Shown here: in pieces, positions 27,399 to 37,058 of the stretch
Layout: every line of letters starts with the position of its first letter
Position numbering within the stretch: the stretch's first letter is position 1
DNA from: Ignavibacteria bacterium
GTDB lineage: Bacteria; Bacteroidota; Ignavibacteria; Tepidaquicellales; OLB5
NCBI GenBank assembly: GCA_030835085.1
Contig: JAUQWQ010000052.1
Span: forward strand, 1-49,406
DNA: 49,406 bases
Reading direction: 5' to 3'
Made by a program: the position numbers and the translations under genes
The notes under the pieces: model-generated
What the model was told of the DNA's origin: nothing
The model's input: the letters and a program-made list of their open reading frames with translations, nothing else
Databases searched by the model: none

Positions 27399-28835
27399 AT
27401 GCTGAAATTCCTGATTGCAGTTTTTGTTCTTTCCTCTTCAGTCCATTTATTCGGGCAATGGCTGCCTGATTACCGGTTCACTAACCATCCTGATAGCTCA
27501 TTGACTTCGCCAAACAATGCACGATGCATTGCTGCTTCAGGCAATATAATACATGCGGCATGGTATGATAACCGTGACGGCAATTACGAAATATATTATA
27601 AACGCTCAAGTGATGATGGTGCATCATGGGGTCCCGATATAAGACTTACTGTAGATAACGCCGTTTCGCAAAGACCGTCAATTGCGGTCTCAGGAGATTA
27701 TGTACATATTGTATGGAATGACAGGGTGAGCAATGAAGAAATTTATTATAAGCAGTCAACAAACAGCGGCATTAGCTGGGGAGCAAATATCAGGCTCACA
27801 AACGATCCGAATCTCTCCACCTATCCATCTGTTTCTGCTTCCGGAAATGTTGTTATTGCCGCATGGAGCGAGAACCGGGATGGTAATTATGAGATATATT
27901 GTAAGCGCTCAGCTGATTTCGGCATAACGTGGGGGGCTGATACGCGGCTTACAAATGATGCCGGTGTTTCTTTGCAGGCCTGCTGCGCAGTAACGGGTTT
28001 AATTGCTCATGTTAGCTGGCATGATAACCGTAACGGCAATGATGAGATCTATTACATGAGGTCAACTGATGGCGGACTAACATGGGGAGCAGATACAAGG
28101 CTTACAACATTAACGGGAGTATCATTTTTTGCCTCCATGCAGGCTGCGGGTCAGTTTGTCTTTGCAGCGTGGGTAGAAAACACTGACGGAAATCCGGAGA
28201 TCTACAGCAAGCGTTCAACCGATGCCGGACTGACATGGGAAGCCAATGTGCGGCAGACTAATAACCCTGCAATTTCTATAAGACCCACTGTGAGTATTTC
28301 AGGCAGTAATTTCCATATTGTATGGCAGGATAATGTTGACGGCAACGATGATATCTACTACAGGTATTCCACAAACAGCGGAGCAAGCTTTTCATCCATT
28401 GAAAGATTATCCAATGACCCGGCATTTTCGGTTTACCCATGTCATACCGTTTCATCGGCGGGGATACACTGCCTTTGGCGTGATTTCAGGGATGGTAACT
28501 GGGAGGTTTATTACAAAAGAAATCCGACCGGCAATCTTGTTAATGTTGTATCTATTTCAGGTGAAACACCATCAGTATATTCGCTTAAGCAAAATTTTCC
28601 AAACCCTTTCAATCCGGTTACAAATATTGTTTTTGAGCTGCCGGTATCTTCACAAGTCAGATTATCTGTATTTGATATCACCGGAAGGGAAGTTGAAGTA
28701 ATTACAAATGAACTATTATCTGCGGGTTCTTACAAAATGGATTTGAATGCATCGTCTTATCCAAGTGGTGTATATTTTTACCGGCTTAAAACCAAAGACT
28801 ATACTGAAACCAGGAAGATGATTTTGGTGAAATAA
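27399..28835 (+). CDS. T9SS-sorted sialidase-like BNR-repeat protein
   Basis: 478 aa with a signal peptide (IAVFVLSSSVHLFG). Seven or so blades of about 50 residues repeat AAWxDNRDGNxEIYYKRS-x-DxGxxWG-x-xRLT, the pattern of sialidase/neuraminidase-fold propellers in which each Asp box (S-x-D-x-G-x-x-W) closes a blade. The Arg triad and Tyr/Glu of true sialidases are not evident, so an enzyme is not claimed. The sorting domain starts near residue 399 (QNFPNPFNPVTNI) and ends RKMILVK. Confidence 0.9.
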   Translation: MLKFLIAVFVLSSSVHLFGQWLPDYRFTNHPDSSLTSPNNARCIAASGNIIHAAWYDNRDGNYEIYYKRSSDDGASWGPDIRLTVDNAVSQRPSIAVSGDYVHIVWNDRVSNEEIYYKQSTNSGISWGANIRLTNDPNLSTYPSVSASGNVVIAAWSENRDGNYEIYCKRSADFGITWGADTRLTNDAGVSLQACCAVTGLIAHVSWHDNRNGNDEIYYMRSTDGGLTWGADTRLTTLTGVSFFASMQAAGQFVFAAWVENTDGNPEIYSKRSTDAGLTWEANVRQTNNPAISIRPTVSISGSNFHIVWQDNVDGNDDIYYRYSTNSGASFSSIERLSNDPAFSVYPCHTVSSAGIHCLWRDFRDGNWEVYYKRNPTGNLVNVVSISGETPSVYSLKQNFPNPFNPVTNIVFELPVSSQVRLSVFDITGREVEVITNELLSAGSYKMDLNASSYPSGVYFYRLKTKDYTETRKMILVK

Positions 28836-28849
28836 TTAAATTTATTTGT

Positions 28850-28876
28850 AAAAAGCGGGTTAAACCCGCTTTTTTG
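28850..28876 (+). terminator. Rho-independent terminator
   Basis: Stem AAAAGCGGGTT / AACCCGCTTTT followed by T residues. Confidence 0.88.
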
Positions 28877-28969
28877 CCCTCTAACCCTTTTCGCTATGAT
28901 TAACATTACTTGATTAGATGTACAACATCTATGTTTAATTATTGCATTTTCTATACAGTGCAAATAGTC

Positions 28970-28999
28970 TAATTTTGCAGTAGAATAACTCTACTGCAA
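28970..28999. promoter_or_regulatory. -7 box plus perfect palindrome before the TrmB-like gene
   Basis: TAATTTTG (28970-28977) matches TAnnTTTG. It overlaps a perfect inverted repeat, TTGCAGTAGA / TCTACTGCAA with a 5-nt centre (28975-28999), that ends 2 bp before the TTG start codon at 29002. A weaker TTGCA...TGCAA pair spans 28942-28964. The placement fits an autorepressor operator covering promoter and start; alternatively a hairpin in a very short leader. Confidence 0.6.
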
Positions 29000-29001
29000 T
29001 T

Positions 29002-29868
29002 TTGAATACTAAAAGCTTACAGGAAAAACTTAAATCAATTGGATTCAGGGAAAATGAATCCAAGGTTCTTTTTGTGCTTTTAAAAGGGGTTCCTTTAAGC
29101 GCTTCACAAATAGCTAAGGAAGCAAAAATAATCCGGAATTCCATTTATGATATTCTCAAAGATTTCGTATCAAGAGGGTATTGCAATGAGATAGAAACAA
29201 ATACTATATTGAATTACCGGTGTATCGATCACCAGGTATTATCTGATAAGATCGAAAAAGAATTCAACGAAAGCAATAAACTGAAGATTTTTACCCTGCA
29301 TGAAACTATCAAAGAAATAAAAGAACATTACAGTAAGAACGTAAAACCTGATGAGGTTTTTAACAGTGATGTTAATATAGAGCTTGTCAGGGGATTTAAT
29401 AAACACAGGATGGAAAAATACATTGAATACCTTAAAGCTTCCGGAAAAAGTGTTTTGGGAATGTACAAGCTTCGGGGGATTGTAAGCAGCAAGCTTGATG
29501 AGATTGCAAAAGATTTTTTAAAACGCGGCGGCAGCTTAAGATCTATCTACAGCGTTAATCTTGACTTTAAGGTAATCAAAAACGGGAATGCAGTTCCTGC
29601 TTCAGGAGATGATCTTATTAAAGTGTGTGAAAGTTTTCAAAAAGCCGGCGAACAGCTCAGATTATGCGTGATGGATATACCTAATATGACCATATTTGAT
29701 GATGAGACCGTTTTCAGCAATATTACCGATAAAAATATACCAAGAAGTAAATCAGCCGATATAATTGTTAAGAATAGAAGTAACGCAAAATACATGACTG
29801 ACCTTTTTGAATTTTACTGGAAGCAAAGCATGACACTGGAAGAGTTCAAAAAGAATAGAAGTGAATAA
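29002..29868 (+). CDS. TrmB-like transcriptional regulator
   Basis: 288 aa. The N-terminal winged helix (about 5-75: LKSIGFRENESKVLFVLLKG, ASQIAKEAKIIRNSIYDILK, then a GYCNEI wing) is of the TrmB type. The C-terminal half resembles the PLD-like effector part of that family (SADIIVKNRSNAKYMTDLF). The start is TTG, required because the first helix follows directly. TrmB relatives sense sugars or other small ligands. The next gene, a T9SS cargo, starts 14 bp after its stop, so regulator and cargo are probably one transcript. Confidence 0.82.
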   Translation: MNTKSLQEKLKSIGFRENESKVLFVLLKGVPLSASQIAKEAKIIRNSIYDILKDFVSRGYCNEIETNTILNYRCIDHQVLSDKIEKEFNESNKLKIFTLHETIKEIKEHYSKNVKPDEVFNSDVNIELVRGFNKHRMEKYIEYLKASGKSVLGMYKLRGIVSSKLDEIAKDFLKRGGSLRSIYSVNLDFKVIKNGNAVPASGDDLIKVCESFQKAGEQLRLCVMDIPNMTIFDDETVFSNITDKNIPRSKSADIIVKNRSNAKYMTDLFEFYWKQSMTLEEFKKNRSE

Positions 29869-29882
29869 AAAATCATAATAAA

Positions 29883-31754
29883 ATGAAAACAAAAAAAATT
29901 AAATTGTTTTCCTTCATCCTTCTGATCCTTATATCAACCAATATATTTTCACAAACCGGCTGGGTTCAGCAGAATTCAGGTACTACCAGCCATCTTTCAT
30001 ATGTTGAAATGATTGATCAGAGTACGGGTTTCATCTGTAAACCATTTCTTAAAACTACCAACGGCGGAGAAGGCTGGGAAACCCTTATTACACCAACATT
30101 TACTTCTATAGAAATGGTGAATGCCAATACGGGATATGCCTTAAATTACGAAATATATAAAACTACCAACGGGGGAAATAACTGGAGTACTGTTACACCC
30201 CCGGGCAGCCCGCTGTACTGGTACGCCTCTTTCATTAATGCTGAAACGGGATTTGTCGGTGGTATGCAGGATCAGTTGACTCTTTTCATATTACGTACAA
30301 CCAGCGGCGGTTCTTCATGGACATTTGGTACCGCATTAACGGCATCTGATTTTCCTAATCAGATGCACTTCAACGACTTAGAAACTATAAACCAGGAAAC
30401 TGTATACGGTACAATTTACTATTATGACGAGGTATACCCGTATGAAACAATATACTATTTCAGAAGATCTACCAATGGCGGAATATCATGGAGTACGATC
30501 ATGCAGTCTCAAAGTATTCAATATTATGATATTTCTTTCCCTGAACCAAATACAGGATACGTAACAGGTCAGTCAAGCGGTAATTATTATATATATAAAG
30601 GTGTAAATAATTCATGGCAGCAATCCCTTAATGTAAATTCAGCAATTATATCTATTGATTTCCCGAATTCTCAAACTGGATTTGCTGTTGGGACAGGTGG
30701 AATAATTCACAAAACCACGAACGGGGGAACGAACTGGTACACAATAAATTCAGGCACAACAGAAACAATAACAAATGTCAAGTTTATCAACTCACAGACA
30801 GGTTGGGTAATAGGACGAAACGGTCTTATTCTCAAAACTACTACAGGCGGCGAAGCGCCGGTTTTAAATTCAGTTTCAGGTACTATCCGTTACCAGGATA
30901 ACAATGACCCTGTTACCAGCGGGTATGTAAAAGCCCTGAGGTATGATTCTTTAACTCATAATATTATAACAGTTGATTCGGCGCAGATTCAGCCCAATGG
31001 TGCTTACACACTGCCTAACTGCCCGCCTGTTTGGCTGGATATTATGGCATATGAAAATGATGAAGAAGAGCTTTCATTTGTTCCCACTTATTATGTATCA
31101 ACAATTAACTGGCAGAGCTCTACTAAGGTAAAACCGGATTCCAATTTGACGAATATTAATATTGCAGTTAAAAGAATAGTCAATCCCGGTGATAACATGC
31201 ATGTATCAGGATACATATACACAAATAATTCAGCCGATCTTGCAGCATTAAAGGATGCTATAATTTATTCAAGGTCATCAGGGATATTTAAGAGCCATTC
31301 AATTTCCATGCAAAACGGATATTACTGCGTTGATTCACTTTCTGCGGGAGTTTATGAATTTATTGTTGACAGGATAGGATATGTTACGGAAACAATTGTT
31401 GTTTCATTGACAAATTCCAGCCTGAATAATATAAACATTTACCTCGATGATATTCTTGTTGCAATAAATCCGCCGGGTATGGATATTCCTTCGGAATTTG
31501 TTTTGCGGCAGAACTTTCCAAACCCGTTCAACCCGGTAACAGGTATTGAATTTTCTTTGCCGCTGGATTCTTATACAAAATTAACTATTTATGATGTTCT
31601 GGGAAGGGAAGTTGAAGTAATTTTTGCTCAGCAATTGAAACGCGGAATGTACAGGGCAAACTGGAACGCATCAAACCATCCAAGCGGTGTATATTTTTAC
31701 CGGCTTACATCAGATGGTTTTACTGATACAAAACGTATGGTTTTGGTGAAATAG
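29883..31754 (+). CDS. T9SS-sorted YCF48-like propeller protein with C-terminal beta domains
   Basis: 623 aa with a signal peptide (LFSFILLILISTNIFSQ). Residues about 25-320 contain YCF48/BNR-type blades: TGWVQQNSG, LKTTNGGEGW, IYKTTNGGNNW, TGFVGG, IHKTTNGGTNW and TGWVIGRNGLILKTTTGG. Residues about 330-520 look like carboxypeptidase-regulatory-like beta sandwiches (SGTIRYQDNNDPVTSGYVKA, VSGYIYTNN). The sorting domain begins near residue 543 (QNFPNPFNPVTGI). In photosynthetic organisms YCF48 is an assembly factor; here the repeat is only a fold marker. It sits in an operon with the TrmB-like regulator. Confidence 0.88.
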   Translation: MKTKKIKLFSFILLILISTNIFSQTGWVQQNSGTTSHLSYVEMIDQSTGFICKPFLKTTNGGEGWETLITPTFTSIEMVNANTGYALNYEIYKTTNGGNNWSTVTPPGSPLYWYASFINAETGFVGGMQDQLTLFILRTTSGGSSWTFGTALTASDFPNQMHFNDLETINQETVYGTIYYYDEVYPYETIYYFRRSTNGGISWSTIMQSQSIQYYDISFPEPNTGYVTGQSSGNYYIYKGVNNSWQQSLNVNSAIISIDFPNSQTGFAVGTGGIIHKTTNGGTNWYTINSGTTETITNVKFINSQTGWVIGRNGLILKTTTGGEAPVLNSVSGTIRYQDNNDPVTSGYVKALRYDSLTHNIITVDSAQIQPNGAYTLPNCPPVWLDIMAYENDEEELSFVPTYYVSTINWQSSTKVKPDSNLTNINIAVKRIVNPGDNMHVSGYIYTNNSADLAALKDAIIYSRSSGIFKSHSISMQNGYYCVDSLSAGVYEFIVDRIGYVTETIVVSLTNSSLNNINIYLDDILVAINPPGMDIPSEFVLRQNFPNPFNPVTGIEFSLPLDSYTKLTIYDVLGREVEVIFAQQLKRGMYRANWNASNHPSGVYFYRLTSDGFTDTKRMVLVK

Positions 31755-31778
31755 AATGTTTGAAATAGTGTTTATCCT

Positions 31779-31807
31779 AAAAGCGGTCAAAATGACCGCT
31801 TTTTTTT
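31779..31807 (+). terminator. Rho-independent terminator
   Basis: Eleven-bp stem AAAAGCGGTCA / TGACCGCTTTT with a 3-nt loop and an extended T-run. Confidence 0.9.
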
Positions 31808-31871
31808 ATGGAACATTTCTGTTAGAATTACAGTAAAAATATAAACAGCCAAACTAAACTTCAAAAAAGCC

Positions 31872-33314
31872 ATGAAAAAACACGCAAAAAAACCATTTTT
31901 ACCTTTGCTGGCAGTTATAACCATTTTAACAGCATTATCTGTTTCAGCTTATCTTGTATTTTTTAATACAGGTGATCCCGTTAAAGTGCAGCAAACTAAT
32001 GCCAGGAACATAAACACAACTCCGCAGGCTAACGGAAAAATCGGCAGCGGACCCATCAAGTTCACAAGTTCACTTGATAACAATTATTTTTACGATAAGA
32101 ACAGCGTTTACCTTTATATCGATCTTGAAGCCGATAAGATAAGCGAAACCAAACAAAGGACCCCGATGAACATTTCTATAGTTATAGATAGAAGCGGCTC
32201 AATGGGTGAAAAAAACAAGCTTGAGTATGTAAAAAAAGCTGTTGACTACCTGATAGATGAAGCAGGTACAGATGATTACGTCTCAATAGTTACTTATGAT
32301 GATTACGTGGACGTTCTGCAAAAATCAATGATTGTTCGTGAAAAATATGAGCTCAGGGAAAAAATTAATGCGCTTCAACCCGGTGGATTCACAAACCTGA
32401 GCGGCGGTATGTTCGAAGGATATGACCAGGTGAACAATAACTATATGCGCGGGTATGTCAATAAAGTATTCCTGTTAAGTGATGGGCTTGCTAACCGCGG
32501 AATAACTGACAGGTACAAACTTTCCACAATGGTTAAGGAAAAAAACCGCAGGGACGGCGTGACTATATCTACATTTGGTGTAGGCACTGAGTTTAACGAG
32601 AACATGATGACCGATATTGCCGATTACGGTAAAGGTAATTATTACTATATTAAGAATTCCAGCGATATCCCGGAAATATTCGCTACTGAGCTTCGCAACA
32701 TGAAGAATCTTGTCGGGCAGAATACAAAAATGAAGGTTCGTTTCCCGAAAGATAACCTCAGAGTAAGCAAAGTATTCGGCTATCCTTATGATGTTGAAGG
32801 GGATGAAGTTACAATAGACTTTAAAGATGTTTTTTCGGGTCAGAAAAAATCGGTATTAATAAAATTTGATATTACACAGACAATAAAACGGAAGCTTGTT
32901 TTTGAAAATGAGCTTACTTATGAAGATGTTACCGCTGATTTCCGCCTGGTATCAGAAAAGAACACAAACAATGCCGAAGAAACTTCAAGTATTGATAAAT
33001 ACAACAGCAGCAGGAATGAAACAGTCATTCAGAACATAGCAATGTTTGAAGCCAACGAAATTATGGAAGAGGCTCTGAAGAACGTAGACGAGGGAAATTA
33101 TGACCGCGCAAAAGAACTTATGAGCGGAGCCAGGACCTATATGGATGAACAGCTGAAAACTGTGAATCCCTCCCCCGAAATGAAACGCCAGTCAGAAAAT
33201 ATTGACAGGTATTCAAAGGATGTGGAATCTGTTGAAACAAAATCAGAAGAAGAGCGGAACGAAATGCAGAAATCAGGCAAATACGATAATTACAATACCC
33301 GTAAAAAGAACTGA
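31872..33314 (+). CDS. vWA-domain protein, YfbK/BatA-like
   Basis: 480 aa. One N-terminal membrane segment (PFLPLLAVITILTALSVSAY) is followed by a linker and a von Willebrand A domain (about 97-270) with an intact MIDAS motif DRSGSMG and the later STFGVGTEF segment. A beta-rich domain follows, then a charged, probably coiled C-terminus (about 385-480). The order resembles YfbK-like 'Ca-activated chloride channel' vWA proteins, which in fact bind metal and protein partners. It is probably anchored in the inner membrane facing the periplasm, or exported. It stands alone between two terminators inside the cargo array. Confidence 0.87.
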   Translation: MKKHAKKPFLPLLAVITILTALSVSAYLVFFNTGDPVKVQQTNARNINTTPQANGKIGSGPIKFTSSLDNNYFYDKNSVYLYIDLEADKISETKQRTPMNISIVIDRSGSMGEKNKLEYVKKAVDYLIDEAGTDDYVSIVTYDDYVDVLQKSMIVREKYELREKINALQPGGFTNLSGGMFEGYDQVNNNYMRGYVNKVFLLSDGLANRGITDRYKLSTMVKEKNRRDGVTISTFGVGTEFNENMMTDIADYGKGNYYYIKNSSDIPEIFATELRNMKNLVGQNTKMKVRFPKDNLRVSKVFGYPYDVEGDEVTIDFKDVFSGQKKSVLIKFDITQTIKRKLVFENELTYEDVTADFRLVSEKNTNNAEETSSIDKYNSSRNETVIQNIAMFEANEIMEEALKNVDEGNYDRAKELMSGARTYMDEQLKTVNPSPEMKRQSENIDRYSKDVESVETKSEEERNEMQKSGKYDNYNTRKKN

Positions 33315-33384
33315 TAAATGCAGAAACCAAAATTTCGTTAGCTTATTTTAGTGAATAAATATTAAATTAACAACTTATCCGGTT

Positions 33385-33416
33385 AACAAGCGAAGCTATC
33401 TGCTTCGCTTGTTTTA
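33385..33416 (+). terminator. Rho-independent terminator
   Basis: Perfect 12-bp stem AACAAGCGAAGC / GCTTCGCTTGTT, 5-nt loop, short T tail. Confidence 0.85.
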
Positions 33417-33485
33417 TATAGTTCAATTTTGTTATAATATCATTATAATATATTATTCCAAAAAAATAATTCAGGAGAAAAAAAC

Positions 33486-35003
33486 ATGAAATATTTATTC
33501 ACTGCTTTATTCTTCATTGTATTAATTTCTTCCGTTGTTGTTTCACAGGATATGAACCCTGTTGTGTACGATCCGCCGATTCCTTATTCAGGAGAGATGG
33601 ATTCCTGGGGAACCGATTATCTTGTTTCAGCTACAGAACCGCTTGGAAGACCATCCGGTGTTTACAGGACTACTAATAATACTATTTATGTTGCAATTCC
33701 TGATACAAATATTCAGACAGGCAGAAGCCTTGTTATTCTATCAAGTTCCAATAACGGCGCTAACTGGTCAACAACAGGTACGCTTACTCCGGGAGGTGTA
33801 ATAATACCTAAAGCCAAAATGGTCTGCAGAACCGGTTCTGATTCAGTATACTGTTTTTTTCTTGTAGGAAGTACCGTTTATTGCTGGAATGTTATTACTA
33901 ACAATTTTAATTCTTTTACTGCTTATACAAATGTCAGGGATTTTGATGCAACAATGTCTTCAACCAACAGTCTTTATCTTATCGTAGATCTTAACACAAA
34001 TAATGATGTCAGATTCTACGGTTCAGCTAACGGCGGTGTTTCCTGGGCAGGTGCGGTTTTTCTTTCATCTGCAGCCGCAAGGCCTACTATTTATATGTCC
34101 GGTTTAGGTGATACTGCTTTAATAAATTATATTACCCCGATTGCTGATACCCTGACAGCACAGATAAGAAATGTACGATACAGGGAAAGTGCCCCCGGAA
34201 CACTTGCGATAGTTGGTTCTTTTACCACACCAATTCCTGTTGGTGTGCCAAAAGACCAGTTCATGGGTGTAAGGAACGGCATGAACGCATGGATATTCTA
34301 CACAACAGGTTTAACCGGAAGCATAGACCTTAATTGTATTACCAGCGTTGATGGCGGAACAACATACGGTGCTCCTGTAACAATAGGCTCACTTCCGGGC
34401 AGAGATGAATATTGGTTTGATGCAAAACATTACGGCTCAGGGGTTGATCTTATTTATTATTCGGATAGTTTACAGGGGGGCGCTCCAACAATATCATCAG
34501 ATAAGTTATTTAATACCTATGCTTCCAATTCCACTCCCGGCACTTTTGTAACACCAGTACAGTTAAATGACCGTCCTTTGGAATGGTCCGCAAGGGGCTA
34601 TATTCCAACATTAATTGAATACAATAATGCGGGTTCTGATGCAGGAACTATTTGGGTCGGAATTGACGGAGCAAATAAAAAACTGTACTTTGACAGGTTC
34701 GGTGCTGTTACTAGCGTAAATACCAATAACAATATTCCCGAACAGTATTATTTGAGCCAGAACTATCCCAATCCGTTCAATCCGAATACAAAGATTGATT
34801 TTTCAGTTCCTAAGAATTCATTGGTAACAATTAAGATATACGACGTTGTAGGTAAAGAAGTAGCTGTACTTGTTAACAGGGATTTCACAATCGGCAGTTA
34901 CACCATCGATTTTAATGCAAGTACACTCACAAGCGGTGTGTATTTCTATAAAATTACAGCAGGTGATTACACGGATACAAAAAAACTTGTACTGGTTAAA
35001 TAA
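33486..35003 (+). CDS. T9SS-sorted propeller-like secreted protein
   Basis: 505 aa with a signal peptide (FTALFFIVLISSVVVSQ) and a clear ribosome-binding site (CAGGAG) before the ATG. The mature region (about 25-410) is beta-rich with degenerate Asp boxes (SSNNGANWSTTG, GSANGGVSWAG, VDGGTTYGAP), suggesting a sialidase-fold propeller. The sorting domain begins near residue 426 (QNYPNPFNPNTKI) and ends KKLVLVK. No active-site signature is recognisable. It is convergent with SPYFN copy 3 across a shared terminator. Confidence 0.88.
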   Translation: MKYLFTALFFIVLISSVVVSQDMNPVVYDPPIPYSGEMDSWGTDYLVSATEPLGRPSGVYRTTNNTIYVAIPDTNIQTGRSLVILSSSNNGANWSTTGTLTPGGVIIPKAKMVCRTGSDSVYCFFLVGSTVYCWNVITNNFNSFTAYTNVRDFDATMSSTNSLYLIVDLNTNNDVRFYGSANGGVSWAGAVFLSSAAARPTIYMSGLGDTALINYITPIADTLTAQIRNVRYRESAPGTLAIVGSFTTPIPVGVPKDQFMGVRNGMNAWIFYTTGLTGSIDLNCITSVDGGTTYGAPVTIGSLPGRDEYWFDAKHYGSGVDLIYYSDSLQGGAPTISSDKLFNTYASNSTPGTFVTPVQLNDRPLEWSARGYIPTLIEYNNAGSDAGTIWVGIDGANKKLYFDRFGAVTSVNTNNNIPEQYYLSQNYPNPFNPNTKIDFSVPKNSLVTIKIYDVVGKEVAVLVNRDFTIGSYTIDFNASTLTSGVYFYKITAGDYTDTKKLVLVK

Positions 35004-35023
35004 TTAATTTTTTTAATAAAAAT

Positions 35024-35052
35024 AAGGCGGGGATAAATACCCGCCTTTTTTA
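35024..35052. terminator. bidirectional terminator
   Basis: AAGGCGGG (35024-35031) pairs with CCCGCCTT (35040-35047); T residues follow. It lies between two convergent genes and reaches the stop codon of the minus-strand gene. Confidence 0.8.
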
Positions 35053-36489
35053 TTTTGCTTCAAGCTCAGCAATTTTTTCAAGCAGCCAGCTTTTGTTTAT
35101 CAGGTCAGTTTTTTCAATTATGTCACTTTTCAGCCGGGCAAGCTTTTCAGAATTACCGTTTTCCTTTATTGCCGTCAACCGCGATGTCATGTTCAGGAAT
35201 GAGGAATAAATACTTTTTCTTTCATCCGATATCCCGGTGTTATTTTTAAGGAAATGCCTGAATGTATCGATAACTGAATATAACTGCTCATATGCATCAG
35301 TTTCATAATACATCAAAAGGTACATTGATTTAATATCTGCTTTAAGCATTTCATCCGCGCTTTTTATTCTGCTGAGATATTTTCCGATCTTTTCAAACTC
35401 TCCGCGCTTGAAGGCAATATGAGCCTTAACATAATAATAGTTCGAAACTCCTTCGCCGGGCAGGAACTGTTTATAATCATCTGCAAATTTTTCTGCAAAC
35501 AATATTTCCGATAGCTGAAGCGCGGTAAATACAATATTCCTGTATAGAATGACTGATATTCCGGTTTCCGCTGTATAAGTCCTGCCTGAAAGCTCTAACT
35601 TGTATATCTCAAACAGTTCGCCCAGGTATTCATTCCTGTTGCTTCTTATTTTCCTCATGCAGTAGTTCTGCAGATTGATATATATGTTATCAAGTTCTGC
35701 CCCTGAAATAGCTTTCTCATTTTCCGAAAGCAGCTTTTTGCTTTCAAAAAAATATCCCTCATTCAAAGGTTCCTTTAACATCTTTATTATATTATAGTGT
35801 ATCTTTAAATAGGAATGTTTGGATATAATTTTCTGATCAAATGAATTGATAATATTCTCAAAATAGGCATCATCAATTTCTATATTTGCCATTCTCCGGG
35901 TATTAAGGTAATACTCATATAGATTCATTACAGATGAATAATAATGGCCAAGCAGGTATTCAAATGGTTCAAACAGATCGTTTTTGCCTGCAAATTTTAT
36001 AAAATCAACATTCTTATGTTCAGCTCCGTATGCAAGGTACCTGTAAGAAGATAAATAGCTGTAATAAAACTGCTCTGAACTCATATGTTCATTATTGTTC
36101 CTCGAAGCTGATACATTTTTCCAGGTTTTTAAAAAAAGCGCAGAGCTGTTCCTGGTATAATATTGGTTCAGAAGTACATCGTTTACCGCGGGCAGATTTT
36201 CCGTAAAACCTTTAATTGAAATATAACTTTCTGCAAGCTGGAAGAGTGTATGCATAATTTTTCTCATAAACCCGTCGTTATATTTTGTACCTTTAAAAAT
36301 CCTGGAATAAACATGTTCTTTTTCAATTTTCGCTTCAGGAAAATCCGGGTAATACTTCCTGAGAAAATCGAATAATAGTACAACACTTTCATTCTTATTA
36401 AAAAATGGAGAAGTTACCAAATATTTAAACTCTTTCATTTCTTTAGGTGAAAAAGCATTAAATATTTCTATCAGGTTGCTGTTTTTCAA
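35050..36489 (-). CDS. unrecognised all-helical protein, SPYFN family, copy 3
   Basis: 479 aa, soluble, helical. Shared family blocks: YLVTSPFFNKNESVVLLFDF, RKYYPDFPEAKI, an IFKGTKYNDGFMRKI segment, the middle FKRGEFEKIGKYL, KADIKSMYLLMYYE and TFRHFLKNN, and the C-terminal NKSWLLEKIAELEAK. It is slightly shorter and more divergent than copies 1 and 2. Upstream it is divergent from a fibronectin type III gene and an SBBP-type T9SS cargo. I know of no characterised function. Confidence 0.85.
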   Translation of the reverse strand: MKNSNLIEIFNAFSPKEMKEFKYLVTSPFFNKNESVVLLFDFLRKYYPDFPEAKIEKEHVYSRIFKGTKYNDGFMRKIMHTLFQLAESYISIKGFTENLPAVNDVLLNQYYTRNSSALFLKTWKNVSASRNNNEHMSSEQFYYSYLSSYRYLAYGAEHKNVDFIKFAGKNDLFEPFEYLLGHYYSSVMNLYEYYLNTRRMANIEIDDAYFENIINSFDQKIISKHSYLKIHYNIIKMLKEPLNEGYFFESKKLLSENEKAISGAELDNIYINLQNYCMRKIRSNRNEYLGELFEIYKLELSGRTYTAETGISVILYRNIVFTALQLSEILFAEKFADDYKQFLPGEGVSNYYYVKAHIAFKRGEFEKIGKYLSRIKSADEMLKADIKSMYLLMYYETDAYEQLYSVIDTFRHFLKNNTGISDERKSIYSSFLNMTSRLTAIKENGNSEKLARLKSDIIEKTDLINKSWLLEKIAELEAK

Positions 36490-36750
36490 CTTATTTAAAA
36501 ACTTAGAATTATGAAAATTTCCGTGAATTAAAGATTAAAATTAATCTTTTTTTGTTTTAAAAACACTGCTTTACAAAACATCCCGGAAAAAATTTCTGAT
36601 GCTCTTTTTTGCGGGAACACATCAACCGGAAAGATTTATATTTTTGAAAAATACTCCCTGTTTACACATTTCCTCAGAGAACAAATATAAAAAACTTTCT
36701 TTTCCTAAGATACGCTGATACTGTTATTATTGCTGTGTGAGAAAACAGGT

Positions 36751-37041
36751 ATGAAAAATAAGGCAATTAATTCAAACCCTGTAAGCGGCTTGACCGCTGC
36801 TGCCGGTGAACTGACAGGTGAAGTGATACTCAAATGGAAAGCTGTCAAAAACGCATCCGGTTATACTGTGGAAATAAGTAATGAGAAAGATAATGAAAAT
36901 TGGGAACAGGTCGATTTTGTTAAAAATCCAAAATGTATAATTACAGACTTATCACCGGGACACAGTTACATTTTCAGAGTATCCGCTGTTAGCGGCTCAA
37001 GCCGCAGAAAACGGAGCGGTACATTAAATATAAAATTATAA
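36751..37041 (+). CDS. single fibronectin type III domain protein
   Basis: 96 aa from ATG 36751; an in-frame TTG at 36730 adds seven residues and is less likely. One fibronectin type III domain fills the protein: VSGLTAAAGELTGEVILKW, YTVEISNEKDNENWEQV, LSPGHSYIFRVSAV. There is no signal peptide or sorting domain, so it appears cytoplasmic, unusual for this fold. It lies 17 bp upstream of a T9SS cargo gene and is probably co-transcribed. It could be a detached domain of a larger surface protein. Confidence 0.75.
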   Translation: MKNKAINSNPVSGLTAAAGELTGEVILKWKAVKNASGYTVEISNEKDNENWEQVDFVKNPKCIITDLSPGHSYIFRVSAVSGSSRRKRSGTLNIKL

Positions 37042-37058
37042 ATTCAAATTAACATAAA

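Noticed and set aside
27399-28835. Active sialidase
   Set aside because: Asp boxes give the fold, but the arginine triad and catalytic Tyr/Glu are not recognisable.
31872-33314. Calcium-activated chloride channel
   Set aside because: The name is inherited from eukaryotic CLCA proteins; only the vWA domain and one membrane anchor are seen.
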